This document shows, piece by piece, positions 24,301 through 35,090 of a stretch of 64,000 nucleotides of DNA. Position numbers and translations under genes: made by a program. The notes beneath the pieces are model-generated. The model was not told the origin of the DNA. It saw nothing but the letters and a program-made list of their open reading frames with translations, and made no database searches. The DNA comes from Reticulitermes speratus (lineage: Eukaryota; Arthropoda; Insecta; Blattodea; Rhinotermitidae): the NCBI GenBank assembly GCA_021186555.1, contig JAJKFL010000039.1, positions 18,766,733 to 18,830,732 on the forward strand, in the 5' to 3' direction. Numbering within the stretch: the first letter of the stretch is position 1; every line of letters begins with the position of its first letter.

Positions 24301-27300
24301 AAATTACCAGTATCATTGCTGTATACATTAGGCACAACAATTAATGTATGTGCTGACATGAAAGCAGAATATTATGTGCTCTTTGTTGTTTCTTCATAGT
24401 TCTTCTCTTACATCTGTGCACACTCTTTCCATAGTCTTTTCTCTACTTATACATCACTTCCCACTTGGTCTTGCTACATTGTCCTTGCTCTTTTAGTGCT
24501 TTGTTATTCAAAATCTTTGTTTTTATAATCAGAGGAATCCTTGTGTCATCCATAACACTGTCTTCATAATTGGACTAACTATTCTTGTAGTGTTTGTTCA
24601 TACTCTCAGATCTTGCTTGATGTCTTGGTTTTGGATTTTATTGTTTGCTCTTCATGTCTTAATGCTGTGTAGAAGCTTTCTTTCTTTTCGTCTGCATTCT
24701 GTTTGTGTTTTTTTTCAAGTCCATTTTCAGGCGCATTCACAAAGTTGTGAAAAGTAACTGTTAGCTACATTGTGTTTATGTCCCTTAGTCTGCATAGAAT
24801 ATCTCAACTCTTGCTGGGAGATTTTTGTGAAATTTTATATTGGGTTGTTTGTACTAGAGTCTGTCAGAACTCACATTTGGCTAAAATTGGGCAAAAATAA
24901 CCAGCACTTTATGTGACGATTTACATAAATTTATGTCTTGTTGAATTCTTTTTAGGCTGAGAAAAGTTTCAAGCAAAAGATATACGTTAAATCAAAACCT
25001 ACATTCCATTTCAAATATGTTTTTATGAGATAGTTACAACAAAGAGAGCAAGAGAGGCCAAAGAAATAATTATTTAAATACAGATTTTTTGCTGTGTGAC
25101 ATAATGATCCAGTGACAGGATTTGTGTAGTTATGTCATGTTTGTATGCAGTGAATCAGTTTTTTTCTTAGTGCAGTTTATGTGCAGTATTTTGATATTTA
25201 TTACATGTACCATATGAAGTTTGGTATGTAGGTAGATTATGATTACACCAACAAATTATGAATCAAATATAATTTGTAAGTTACAGAATATTTTGACAGG
25301 GACATTATTTGAGGTTATTTATGACTGGTAAATTTAACATAAAGTTAGTCTAGACATATAAATAATCATTTCTTTCCACAAAGTATGACAGGCCTAAATA
25401 ATAGTAATAACAGTTTGTATATGTACTTCTATGAACAAGAAAAAGTGTGACCACCTTGAATTAAATGGTATGACCATCTGAGAAGAGTCCTGGATGCAAA
25501 GATCCGAACACACCTCAGTGTTACGGTATATGTACATTTCCTGTGTTAACCGTGATTTCAGGCTTCCGCTGCGATGTTGATGAGATCTACGCTCTTCTGG
25601 GTTATTATGCAGCGTCGTGTGGTAATTGTTTACCGACGTATTGGTACAACGTGTCAGTCCCATCTTCACGGGTCTTCTGGGACTCTTGACCTGTGAAGAT
25701 GGGACCGATAATTTGTCCCGAAACGTCGGTAAACAATTACCATACAGTGCCGCGTAATATCCCAGAAGAGCGCAGATCTCATTTCGTGTGTTGTTTTATC
25801 TTCTGTGTAATGACCTTGAATTCAAATCTGAAATGTCTGTGTCAAAATTGAGACCATTATTACAGATCCCAGTATCCCAGCTACTTTACCATAGTACTGA
25901 AACCAGCATGACAAAACTGTTGCTAGATTAATATCGTATATGAGGTTAAGGAAATTGTCTCTTCTCCCCACCACCACCACCCATTATTGGATAGTAACAT
26001 TTACTCAAATGAAAAGGAGAATTTGTGGTGGGAAATTTTACAGATTGTTGTTAGCTATTTGGAAGTAAGAAATTTCAGTAAGGGTTAGATTTGTTTAGAT
26101 TTACATTACATGAAGTATGTCACTTGCATGTTTTGGCTGTGGAACAGGAACTGAGAGAAGATGGCTGAGTAAAAGCACTAGAGATGAAGTTTGTACACAG
26201 TATTACATAAGGAAGAAACGGATAAAACACTAAACCTGGAGAGTTGGAAGTAGAAACACTGCTAGAAATGTAGGTCAAATTGACATTGATTGTACCAGCC
26301 CTTTGAAGACCTGTATTCCCTACTGGCCCGACTTAAATGCCAATAATGTGCTAAGCTGTGTCTTTTAGTCCTCGGTGGACAAGCTAGGGATACCACTGCT
26401 TTGGCTTCAAAGACACAGTGGTCTTTTAAAGGTTAAGGATACATTAGTTTATACATGTGGTGTGAATGTGCAAGAATGTGATTCTGCTGAGAGGTCATGT
26501 GTGAGAGTGTCTGATACAGTAAATTATCAATGGGGAGACCAAGAACGCGATGGAAAGAAATGAGGGAAGACATATTGTAGAGAGAAATAGTGGACACAGA
26601 TACACGAGAAGTGCATGTTGGAGGAAGAAGAAGAATGGAAAATGCTTTGTCTTAGCATAAGTCATGCTGATAGAAGTGACAGTGATGAAAATTGAGAGTG
26701 ATTTGTTGTGGGAGAGTGTCTTATGTTGTTAAACTTTATTCTTTTTTCCCCCTCCCAGCTGGAGACTTGAGCTGTTATAACTACATGAAGAAAAACCCTG
26801 GCACTCTGTGTTGTCTGCTGGTTGATTCAGGCTACAGCTTTACTCACATTGTTCCATACATCAAAGGCAAGAAACTGAAGCAAGGAATCAGAAGAATTGA
26901 TATTGGTGGCAAGATGCTCACCAACCACCTCAAGGAAATAGTCTCTTACAGGTATTCTGAGATAAGTTTTAACTCATGAAGGACCAGATACCTGACTGAC
27001 CATCTGGGGCCACTTTTTAAGAACATGCTATTTTACTCAAAAGGAAATTTATGAACTAATTCACATACCTGAATAACTTGAGTGTCAAAGATATCTTCAG
27101 GAAATATGAGAATGTGTGGTAGTATTTATATTTGTATTACAATTGCCAGTGTGTCATCGTGTAACCTTGGCATTCTGTCAAGTCCAATACATGGGTATCA
27201 AACAGTCTCTTAATACTATGTAAAATATTGTTACCGCTGTTACAAAGATAGCTGTCACTGTCATCTGTCACTTGTTCAAAAGTTAGAACCTTTGCCTAGA

Positions 27301-30300
27301 ACTAATTTCTCAGTGTCTGTTGTGAGCACCATGTTACTTCTACTCATCCATTTCATTTGGTTTCATTCAATGTTTCTGCTGTCACATGCCATCTGGATTG
27401 AAGTATTGGGATTCAGAATCCACAGTATGTAGGAGCACTCCATATAACAAAGGTGTCTTGTTGCTGACAGTAATTTTTAAGGATTACCAAAATACGTATT
27501 AGGGCATGAGTGGGCTTCTGGCAAGGACTTGGGTGGGACACAGTAATGGTAACTGTGTTCGTGTAAGGCAGAAAAATGACTTGAGATTCATAGAGTAAAA
27601 TAGTGCATGATATGATGGGTGTTCAGTTTTCAAACAAGTAATTTTTTGGTACTCCATTTATGGTAGGTGCAACAACATATGAAAGTATTTTTTTTTCTTA
27701 AATTATAGCATATGCAGAAGAATTATGATTAAGATAAAATTTTTGTAATGATAGCATTGTAATATTTACATTATCGGTGTAATTTTAGAATCTGTCAAGT
27801 TGACTGCATGCAAGATGCAAGAAAAAAAGCAAGAAAAATGAGGTTGTGTGCCTTACACTCTTGTGGAATTTTAAATTGCCTTATCCCATGACCAGATATT
27901 TTTACTTTCTCAGCCTGAAAGCATACGAGCGATATTTTCACTAAACAAAAGAGATGTCAGGGCATGTAGACATGTGAAAATCTCAGGAGTTGAAAGCCTG
28001 TGCCATACACCCCTGTGTCCTTCAGTGATATTATGGTTTTCAAATAAAAATTGTGTCTGGCAGCTCTGATTGTGAGCCACTCACCCACAAGAAAAGTTTT
28101 AGATCTGAGCTTAGTGCCAAGGATAAAGTTACAGTCTCTGCCAGGAATTATAGAGTGGCTGTCCAAGATTATAGATAACCACTTCACTTTATGTGTCATG
28201 GCTTGTATTTTCTTTGAGGCCTGCTGTCTTGTTCAGTCTGGTATAAAATGAAGACTTGTACATATTCATTTTCAGGCAGCTTCATGTGATGGATGAAACC
28301 TTTGTCATGAACCAGGTCAAAGAAGATGCCTGTTTTGTGTCACAGAATTTTGTTCGTGACATGGATATAGCTCGTAAAAGAGATAAGGAAAATAACATTG
28401 CTCGGGACTATGTTCTGCCTGATTTCACTACCCTGAGGCGAGGATATATCCGTTCTATAGATGCATATGATAAAGCCAGTGAGAGTGAACAGGTAATCTC
28501 ATGAAGAATTTTGAGTATTTGTAATTAATATAGTTTAATATAGTTATAGTGATTTAATAAATTAGAATGACGTGAGCAGTACATATAGCACATGTGGAGA
28601 GATGAGAACTGTGTACAACATTTTGGTCAAAAAACTCGAGGGAAGGTACCACGTGGGAAATGTAGAGGTAGATGGGAAGATGGTATTGTTTGTTTCTTGT
28701 TTTGTGTCTTGACAGTCTTTCAGATATGTGTTGGTAAATCACTGTGATTTTAAACTTTTGTTTCTCAGAGCACACTTAAGGTTTAGATATACACCAGCTG
28801 GAAGAAGGAACTGACCTCATTGTTGACCTCACAATTTTATTATGCCCAGAAAGCAAGTTGTATTTGCTGACATAGAGGTTAAGATATAAAGAAAAGAATA
28901 ATGATGTCTCTGTTATAGGAAGTGAAGGTATTGGATAAGTGGGACAGGGAATAAGCATTGCTGTGGTTAGACAGTGTTGTAGTGTAAACTAATCAATTCA
29001 TGTCATCAAGAAAAGTGAAAGCAAGATCAGGGAGTACATTGAGGCCAGTGCAGTGAATATTTCTTGTGTAAGTCCATAACCTCTTCCTCAAAAGGATGGA
29101 AAGAACCTTGTATGTATGGCTTGAAGATGAGACACAGAAATAGCTATCAGTCAGTGGTGCTGTGGTGAGGGACAGGGCCATGCATGTAAAGGCTGGTTTG
29201 CGAACTGTATCTGAAGTCCGGGAATCTAGCATTCAAGGTCCTTGTCCTTGATAATGCTTCAGGGCATTCACAGTATTTGATTCTCACCCACCCACATTAT
29301 CCAGGTTGAGTTGAGTGTCCAACACCACCACCTCACTCCTGCAGCAACTTAACCAGGGAATCTTCACAACATTGAAGATCTGTTACACTCACCCCACCCT
29401 TCGTACATTGAGCTCTATTGCATACACACTCTGACTTGATCTTTCGTATGGTTTGTATTTTTTACTTTACCTTAACTATGCTCCAAGTAATACAAAATTA
29501 AAGTCATAAAGATTATTTACAGACATTGTGTTTGGAGTAGCCAACATACCAGTAGATTATTTACAGACACTGTAGCCAACAGATTAACATATTGGATGGA
29601 AAGTAGTTGAAAGTTTTCCCCATGCCATATTATTTTTATTAAAGTGACACAGTGGTTAGAAGAAATGCATTTATTTTGTATGTGCAGCAACAGATTCTGC
29701 ACCTGAACAATGAACGCTTTACAGTGCCGGAGATCCTTTTCCATCCTTCAGATTTGGGCATAACGCAGATGGGAATTTCAGAAGCTATTTGCCACAGCAT
29801 ATCAGTATGCCCTTCAAAAACACAGCCACACCTTTATGCCAACATTCTTCTTACTGGAGGCTGCACACTCTTTCCTGGTTTTCGAGAACGAATTGAAGCT
29901 GAAGTGCGAAGCAGAGCACCAGATGACCTGGATGTTCGAGTTACATTGCCAGCAAAGTGAGTTTTGGATCCTTTGTGTGCATTGGTATAAGTGTATAGTT
30001 AACTGCTGAAACAAGAAACTTCAGAACAACAAGAGTATAAAGGTCAACTTAAATTTCATGCAAAAAAGTGACCCTCCATTTTTGTTTCCTTATAATCTTT
30101 GAACTGTGGTATGTGGAGAGGAAGTGATGGCAACATTGTAATAACAGAGTTTGATTTTTGCATGTTTGCTGCATCATACTGTCCCTTCAGCTACAACCAC
30201 GAAGTCATAGATTAGAATGTGTGCAGATGATTTGACTGCATGTCCAGAAATTTGTGAGTACGGGGAACATGAAAGGAGTCATCACCAGAAGCAAGTCAGT

Positions 30301-30860
30301 TGGCATGGAACAAAATAACCAGTCACGTTTGTGCAGTACTTACTCAAAATACATCATTCATCAGGCATTTATTATAGGCACTGTCTTCATGAGCACACTG
30401 AGTCATATGAGACATTATCTTTTAAAAGATTCATGTGTAGCAAAAATTGACAGTGATCATTGGCTTAATTTCTGTGGACAGCCCTTAATGCTTCGTCAAG
30501 GATGATTGAACCATACCATATTTGTTTTACAGATACAGCAAATTTCTATCTGTTCATGTCACTGCATAAAATAAGTTGAGCAATATTTTTTTATATATAT
30601 ATATATATCAAACCCTGACTCCTCACTCATCTACCCCATAACTTAGCCACTATGCTGACCACATTATCCCAGCTCCCAGCTTGCAGTATAAATGGCACTT
30701 AATGTTGATGACCTGTGTTGGTTTTTTCAGTCCCATAACCTATGCCTGGCATGGAGGAGCAATGCTAGGACAAGATTCGGAGTTCTCCAATATGGCTGTT
30801 AGCAGGGAAGAATATGAGGAAGAAGGACATACTTTATGTTTTGAAAAGTTTGATATTTGA
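18296..30860 (+). CDS. Arp6: Actin-related protein 6 (Arp6/ACTR6), complete, seven exons
   Basis: Seven exons (18296-18378, 21222-21339, 23425-23617, 26759-26951, 28276-28492, 29694-29956, 30731-30860) join in frame into about 398 residues; the human protein is 396. The order of landmarks matches Arp6: VFVLDNGACTAKVGAW (actin-like phosphate loop), SGLFYILPFQKGYLVNWDVQ, VTEPYFNFTSIQEAMTEI, CCLLVDSGYSFTHIVPY (second phosphate loop), GGKMLTNHLKEIVSYRQLHV, MDETFVMNQVKED, NERFTVPEILFHPSD, NILLTGGCTLFPGF, then PITYAWHGGAML and the end EKFDI-TGA. Arp6 is a nuclear subunit of the SWR1/SRCAP complex that loads H2A.Z, and in flies it also acts at heterochromatin. The start is the first ATG giving the conserved N-terminus. 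All phases agree and all introns are GT-AG. It looks intact. Confidence 0.97.
19795..20480 (+). mobile_element. LINE reverse transcriptase C-terminal remnant in Arp6 intron 1
   Basis: It reads NYGIIF-like text 'LWHNFLGFI', then NRAECFLIQKRIIRIMLG, RSSCRGGFKKLDILTLPSVY, the usual C-terminal part of a Jockey/CR1-like reverse transcriptase. The frame is broken at least three times before a final FNN..NPFYSIDEFL-like end at about 20130-20260. A 3' UTR probably runs to about 20480. It belongs to the same broad family as the piece at 214-725. Confidence 0.7.
21222..21339 (+). CDS. Arp6: Arp6 exon 2
   Basis: The acceptor 'ttctag' ends at 21221; the split Arg codon continues into VIPNCIMKAKSERR and it ends ..LFYILPFQK. 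The donor GTTAGA at 21340 is weak but phase-correct. Confidence 0.93.
23425..23617 (+). CDS. Arp6: Arp6 exon 3
   Basis: The acceptor 'tttctag' ends at 23424. It reads GYLVNWDVQKNVWDYIF through VTEPYFNFTSIQEAM to LLRIN, with donor GTAAGG at 23618, phase 1. Confidence 0.95.
23690..23820 (+). mobile_element. Degenerate tRNA-headed SINE in Arp6 intron 3
   Basis: 'actcaggaggtacatggttc' resembles the B-box half of a tRNA head, followed by 'gactgaggtttttaatggttttcctcc', the gaggttttcc-type SINE body. The A box is poor. Confidence is limited. Confidence 0.4.
23828..24000 (-). mobile_element. LINE 3' terminus, minus strand, in Arp6 intron 3
   Basis: The minus strand reads LDRYEWRRLLIQAKTHK and then a KDDDD run from 'aagatgatgatgatcc', the WRRL..QAK-type end of craniate/insect LINE reverse transcriptases with its simple-repeat tail. 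Upstream sequence is decayed. Confidence 0.55.
25579..25782. repeat. 204 bp palindrome with hammerhead-like boxes
   Basis: Arms of about 95 bp (starting GATGAGATCTACGCTC and ending GAGCGCAGATCTCAT) fold on a short centre near 25675-25685. The right arm contains TGAAGATGGGACC..GTCCCGAAACGTCGG, a stem between a near-CTGAAGA box and GAAAC. The arms are about 85 percent alike by eye. It lies in Arp6 intron 3. It is best seen as a fold-back retroelement end of the same class as 57920-58078. Confidence 0.8.
26440..26640 (+). mobile_element. Possible LINE C-terminal fragment
   Basis: The translation around 26530-26600 reads GRPRTRWKEMREDIL, the R-P-R-T-R-W box common at the C-terminus of several LINE clades, but flanking text is not convincing. 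Confidence 0.35.
26759..26951 (+). CDS. Arp6: Arp6 exon 4
   Basis: The acceptor 'cccag' ends at 26758 after a strong pyrimidine tract. It reads AGDLSCYNYMKKNPG, LVDSGYSFTHIVPY and GGKMLTNHLKEIVSY; the donor is GTATTC at 26952, phase 2. Confidence 0.95.
28276..28492 (+). CDS. Arp6: Arp6 exon 5
   Basis: The acceptor 'ttttcag' ends at 28275. It reads RQLHVMDETFVMNQVKED to DYVLPDFTTLRRGYIRS and ends SESEQ; the donor is GTAATC at 28493, phase 0. Confidence 0.95.
28575..28690 (+). mobile_element. RTE-like LINE 3' fragment in Arp6 intron 5
   Basis: It reads YNILVKKLEGRYHVGN and then, after a frame change, RGRWEDGI; this aligns with [23 protein letters not shown] in the better copy at 44356-44655. 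Confidence 0.6.
28845..29430 (+). mobile_element. Decayed Tigger-like (pogo) DNA transposon in Arp6 intron 5
   Basis: The pieces in order are: MPRKQVVF.. (start of a CENPB-type domain, about 28840); IKKSESKIREYIEASAVNIS (about 29000-29060); WLEDETQK and SGAVVRD (second HTH, about 29120-29170); and in the catalytic half LDNASGHSQYLILTHPH and NTTTSLLQQLNQGIFTT (about 29250-29390). Reading needs several frame changes and most of the catalytic core is deleted, so it is an old, dead copy. It is unrelated in sequence to the Tigger at 47810. Confidence 0.7.
29694..29956 (+). CDS. Arp6: Arp6 exon 6 (tandem acceptor)
   Basis: Two acceptors six bases apart (AG at 29686-29687 and at 29692-29693) both keep the frame. 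The second gives SEQ-ILHLNNERF, matching the human GEQILRLANERF; the first adds two Gln. It ends LPA plus a split Asn before donor GTGAGT at 29957. Confidence 0.93.
30591..30608. repeat. (TA)n microsatellite
   Basis: A short TA run lies in Arp6 intron 6, about 120 bases before the last exon. Confidence 0.9.
30731..30860 (+). CDS. Arp6: Arp6 exon 7 (terminal)
   Basis: The acceptor 'gttttttcag' ends at 30730. It completes Asn, then PITYAWHGGAMLGQDSEF, NMAVSREEYEEEGHTL and FEKFDI, with TGA at 30858-30860. The C-terminal EKFDI is a family signature. Confidence 0.95.
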
Positions 30861-30926
30861 AGGATTGATGTACCTCTAGTATTCAGTAAGTGAAGATGGT
30901 TCAAACGTGCTCTTATTCACTACAGA

Positions 30927-30932
30927 AATAAA
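30927..30932 (+). terminator. Probable Arp6 poly(A) signal
   Basis: AATAAA lies 67 bases after the stop codon, the first canonical signal downstream. Confidence 0.55.
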
Positions 30933-32359
30933 TATGCATAGTCCTTATCATCCAGGAATATTTTAATTTTCTGGTACTACAAGGTTAGTGGCCGTGTTTT
31001 AATTCCTGGTAACGGTTTTTTATCCATGAAAGAGGATTTTAAATCACTTTCTTCTACATGGCTGGTAGCCCCATTTTAATTCAGATAACAATATTATTGT
31101 TAGAAAAATGCATCAGTTGGCCTGTTGGAGTGGGCAAATGCACCATTACAGTAATGGAACACACTGCGGGTAAAGATTAACTGTTCATGTATTTTGAACA
31201 ATCCTAGCAGCAGTGTTTTTTAATACTTTCAGGAAATACGTATTGATCAGTTCATCCACCGGAGTAGTGGTAGGAAATTGTCGGTGTTAAATGATGGTCA
31301 TATCATACGTTTGCTGATATGCATTTAGGCCTTCATGAAAGTATTGTCCACTTTGGATTAACATTTGTTTTGACAAAAGTTTTAGAAAAGAATTGGTGCT
31401 TAATTAATCAGCCAACTTTTCGTTACCTTGCTCTGAATTACAAATGTATTCAAACATTTCACCAAGAGCAAAATTTATGGTGTCCAAGTGTTACTGTGTA
31501 CTGTGCTTTGAACCATGTATTTGCTGCAGAAACTGTCGGCAGAAAGCTGACAGTAAGAAGACAGTGCCTTGCTTATGTGGCTCGTAGGTCAGCACTGTGC
31601 CTTGTAGTTTTATTTGTTGGGAAATGTCAGTAAGTGTTGTATGGCTTGATTGAAAACTGACACGTTAGAAATCATGAAAAATTGCAAAGCAGATTAAACA
31701 AGAAATTTAGAAAACACAAAACATGCTTCAAATGTCTGAGCCCTGCGGCAGCTAGGATAACAGGTTTGTGTCTGTAGAGAGAGGTGTCAGTCTGCAAAAC
31801 TCTTGGACACTTAGCAAGATGAGGCATGGTGTGTTGTTCTGATTGAGCATAGTCATGCATTATAACTGGGAGGGGGGGTTCCTGAATTTTAAAATAGATT
31901 GTGTGACAGCTAAAGCAAAGGGAACTAGGCTGATTAAAACACTGTAAATTGTGGCTAGTTGAATGCTTGAAGAGGTATCAAAGGGCTCCAGACATATGCT
32001 CGTCCACTTGCCATAGACAAGTTACCAGGGACTTGCAAGTGTAAAACTGCGATGTGATGTACGTAGAATTCAGCAGCTGTCAAAACTGAATGTGAACTTT
32101 GTTTTGTGTTTGACGTGCCTAGTATGCGTTAATAATGTTGCAATGATTTATTCATTAGTACTTGGAAATGTTCCATATGTAAAAGGAATTGTTGATCTGC
32201 ATAAGATATGGTTCAGTAGATATAAATGTAGTTTTTACTTATGAACACTTTTTGAGGCAGCATTGTGTCTGTCGTACATGTTTCCTTTCTAGTGGAGTCA
32301 AGTCAGTTTCCTGTTACTCCACTTTGAAGCACAGGGCTTGTACGAAGCAGCGTCAGCAG
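30933..32359. other. Intergenic DNA downstream of Arp6
   Basis: No exon or repeat was recognised. An open frame of about 104 codons at 31319-31633 has no domain, no conserved-looking composition and no supporting signals. Confidence 0.5.
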
Positions 32360-33840
32360 ACTGTGCTTCTGAACATGAGACTGTGAAGTTCATCCATCAG
32401 CCAGTCTTCATATGACTGACACTGCAATCAGTATATCTGAGTGGAAACAAATTCAAACTCTCATTAAAACAACACCAAACGATATTTTGTGGAGACCATT
32501 TAAACTAACTAAATTTGTTACTCTTCTTCATTCTGTATCACTTTTCTTCTTTATCATTATAATGACAGTTTAGTTAGTATGGAATTTAGTTGCATCAAGG
32601 GACTGTGTTTACATGACATGCATAACATGCATGACATCACCTGCTTGTGATTGCACTGTGGACAATGTTACATGATCCACAAACTTGTAGTAACAGGAAT
32701 GACAAATACAAAGTTGCCTAACACAACATCTGAAGCAATTATACAATTATAAGACAGCAGAAGACCCACTTACTAGACTTTTTATAATGCAACTTCCTTC
32801 AAAAATAATCAGGAGCATACTCTGATCAAAACTTCAAATGAAAGGCAAGGTTGAGAAAATATATAGCTCTAAAATGGAAAGGCTAAAATAAATAGCAGCT
32901 TAATTAGAAAGTGAATGGCTACAGACCACAGGTCAAATACCAGGACTAGGACTTCCTTCTCTACATTACAGCATTCAGACTACATGTGGAGTCCAGCTTC
33001 CCATTCAGTAGTTACCTGCAGCTCTTTCCCCAACAGCAACTTACCAAAATCCCCTCACCCACATATTAATACCGACACTAAGCATGCACCTAATTCTACC
33101 CTGGCCAGTGGGCAAGCATACGAGTATTGCTGAAGATCTGCATGGAGTTTAATCCTACCATCCATATGCCTGTCATGACGTGGTTCTTTGGGAACGGCTA
33201 GTTGCCGTTCTCCTCCTCCATCGGTATTTTACAGGTTCATGTTGTCGCCATGTTGTAAATTCATGACTATGGGGTTGGAACCGATTCAAAAAGGACTGCA
33301 GGAACTGAATAGCGAGGGGTGAGAACTGAACATGCTCAATGCATTTTAATCCTTATCATGTTACAATTTAATCCTGTTCATTTTGTCAGCACAAATGTGA
33401 GGGTACTCATGTCTATTAGTGCCCAGAATTTTACTGTTTTCTTACAGCTACCCTGAAGTACCACCAAGAACAGTACTAGTCCAAACTGCGGTACCATGCC
33501 CAAAGTTGTCAGTTGAACCTAAAAAACCTTGTTTTTAATAGGTTAAACTGACAACTTTGAGCTGTCCATAAAAATGAATGTGCACTTACTACACACGTTT
33601 TCAAGGAACATTTCACGTGCCTGCAATGCCACTTCCCCCTTATCTGCAAAATGCCTCTCCATATTCTTTATGTATTTCTTGATACATATCACAGGACTTA
33701 AGGGGTTGAATTGTTAATTTATAACACACAAAAACTTCTGTATTAGTTCTTCGTGCCTTAAAAAGCCACGGACCGACCTTACCAGTTTGCGACGACAAAC
33801 GACCGCATACATCTGTAGATGTAACTAGCACCATTTGTGG
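32360..33840. repeat. Paralogous segment, copy 1 (partner 51625-53945)
   Basis: Aligned in the same orientation with 51625-53945. Shared landmarks occur in the same order: 'acaccaaacgatattttgt'/'acaccaaacaacattttgt', 'gcaagcatac..tgctgaagatc', 'ggcatggagttt'-type text, 'atatggggttggagcc'-type text, 'gccacttcccccttat'/'gtcacttcccccttac', and 'gcgacgacaaa' near the right end. Identity by eye is about 65-75 percent with indels, and copy 2 has roughly 0.8 kb of extra sequence. No TE protein, terminal repeat or target duplication is visible, so it may be a segmental duplication or an unknown element. Confidence 0.7.
33501..33559. repeat. Hairpin, 21 bp arms
   Basis: 'caaagttgtcagttgaacct' (33501) and its complement (33539-33559) match with one mismatch around a 17 base loop. 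The corresponding place in copy 2 of the paralogous segment (near 53620-53650) keeps only the right half. Confidence 0.8.
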
Positions 33841-33862
33841 AGATATTTGGTATTCAAGAAAT

Positions 33863-34002
33863 TGGGGTGTTAGTGCATTCTATTGACACACGTCGGTACT
33901 AAAGTAGCTAAAGTGAATGCCCACGCCATCTATTGGCAAACTTCTGTACTAAAGTTGCTAACGTGAATGCCCACGCCATCTATTGGCAAACCTCGGTACT
34001 AA
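33863..34002. repeat. 50 bp minisatellite with CTCF-like motifs
   Basis: About 2.8 copies of a 50 bp unit: a degenerate first unit (about 33863-33912), then 33913-33962 and 33963-34002. The last two share 'gtgaatgcccacgccatcta' nearly exactly. Each carries ACGCCATCTATTGG (33923-33936, 33973-33986), similar to the insect CTCF core CGCC[AC][CT]CTA[GT]TGG. Binding is an inference. Confidence 0.8.
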
Positions 34003-34035
34003 GGCTTTTCGACTACATAATGTGCATCCTTCTTC

Positions 34036-34215
34036 AAGGTGTTTCGACTATAATATTTGATGCCTTCATCAGGAGTTTATTTCCTGGGAGGTAAAGGCGG
34101 TCGGTGCGTAGGGCTGACAACCTTACCACCTTCATGTGCCGATTGTCTAGAAATCTGGGAGCCTCAACCTCCTGGAACCCTCAGGCCCTGTCCAGGCCTG
34201 TAATGGGATTGCTTT
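34036..34215. repeat. Dispersed retroelement fragment
   Basis: The minus strand at 34036-34075 has CCTGATGAAGGC.. and a GTCGAAAC box (hammerhead-like, imperfect). It is followed on the plus strand by ADNLTTFMCRLSRNLGASTS, a phrase I remember from repeat-derived transcripts of cockroaches and termites. The class is not assigned. Confidence 0.4.
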
Positions 34216-34711
34216 TACCAAAAATTGTTTGTATCCTATTGTGTCCCATAGACAGGATATGCTTCAAACAAGTTATGCAAGAAAAATACTGGTGGAATTA
34301 TGTCTACAAATGTGTTTCATGGTGTATGGACTAAGACAGTGAAATTGGAAAATTTGGTGGGGGGGGGAGGTGTCCATGACAAAACATTCACATGGTGTCA
34401 GCTGATTATTAGCAGAACATGAAAGTCCATGCAGGTTGTAATTAACGGTCACCCTGCAGCATGATAGAATTGATCTAGAGGGTACTTGTACCCTAAAGAT
34501 GGTTAAGTCCCTTTTCAGTATCAGGAGTTCAAAAGTGTGAATTGGGTTTAGGAGGGGCAAACAAATTGTGAAAGTGAAAAGCAGTTGCCCTTTGTGCCAT
34601 TCGCTGCTACATCTGATCCATGGCTATATCAGTCACGGATAGTAAATAGCATTGATAATCATGTATACATCATGGTTACTGTGATTTACGTTCCAAACAC
34701 GTGACCTAGAA

Positions 34712-35090
34712 TAGTGACGGGAGCCATTTTGAATGGCGGAAAGAAGGGTGTGTTAATTGAAAGTATTAAAAATATGGGTGTCTTATGTTATTTGAATAAT
34801 GGAAATACGTTCAGGAAGACTGAGTACTCTTGATTTTGTAGGTAAGAGTGAAGTGGTGTTTGTTACGGTAATTTATTAGAAATGCTGAAGCGTGTTGGGT
34901 GATATGCTTGCAATGTTAATCCCCTACAAGCAAGGGCAGCCATTTTGAGTGCCTAAGGAGGGGATAAGTGGTACTCGTAATGAAAATATTAAAAGAATTC
35001 TGTGTGTCGTGTATTGTGTAATTAATACGTTTAGGAAGTTCAAGAAATTTTGATTTTGTAGGTAAGAATGAACTGATGTGTGTTGTAATG
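34712..35090 (+). repeat. Old tandem duplication, about 220 bp period
   Basis: Two units start with 'gccattttga' (34727, 34938), share 'gaaa[gt]attaaaa' and 'aatacgtt[ct]aggaag', and end TTGATTTTGTAGGTAAGA (about 34830 and 35050). The shared GTAG|GTAAGA looks like a splice donor, so the units resemble duplicated non-coding first exons, but no transcript evidence exists here. Confidence 0.6.

Noticed and set aside
31319-31633. 104-codon frame downstream of Arp6
   Set aside because: No recognisable domain, Cys/Leu-rich chance composition, no promoter or splice support.
33863-34002. CRISPR-like short repeats
   Set aside because: Repeats are contiguous with no spacers, and the context is an insect genome.
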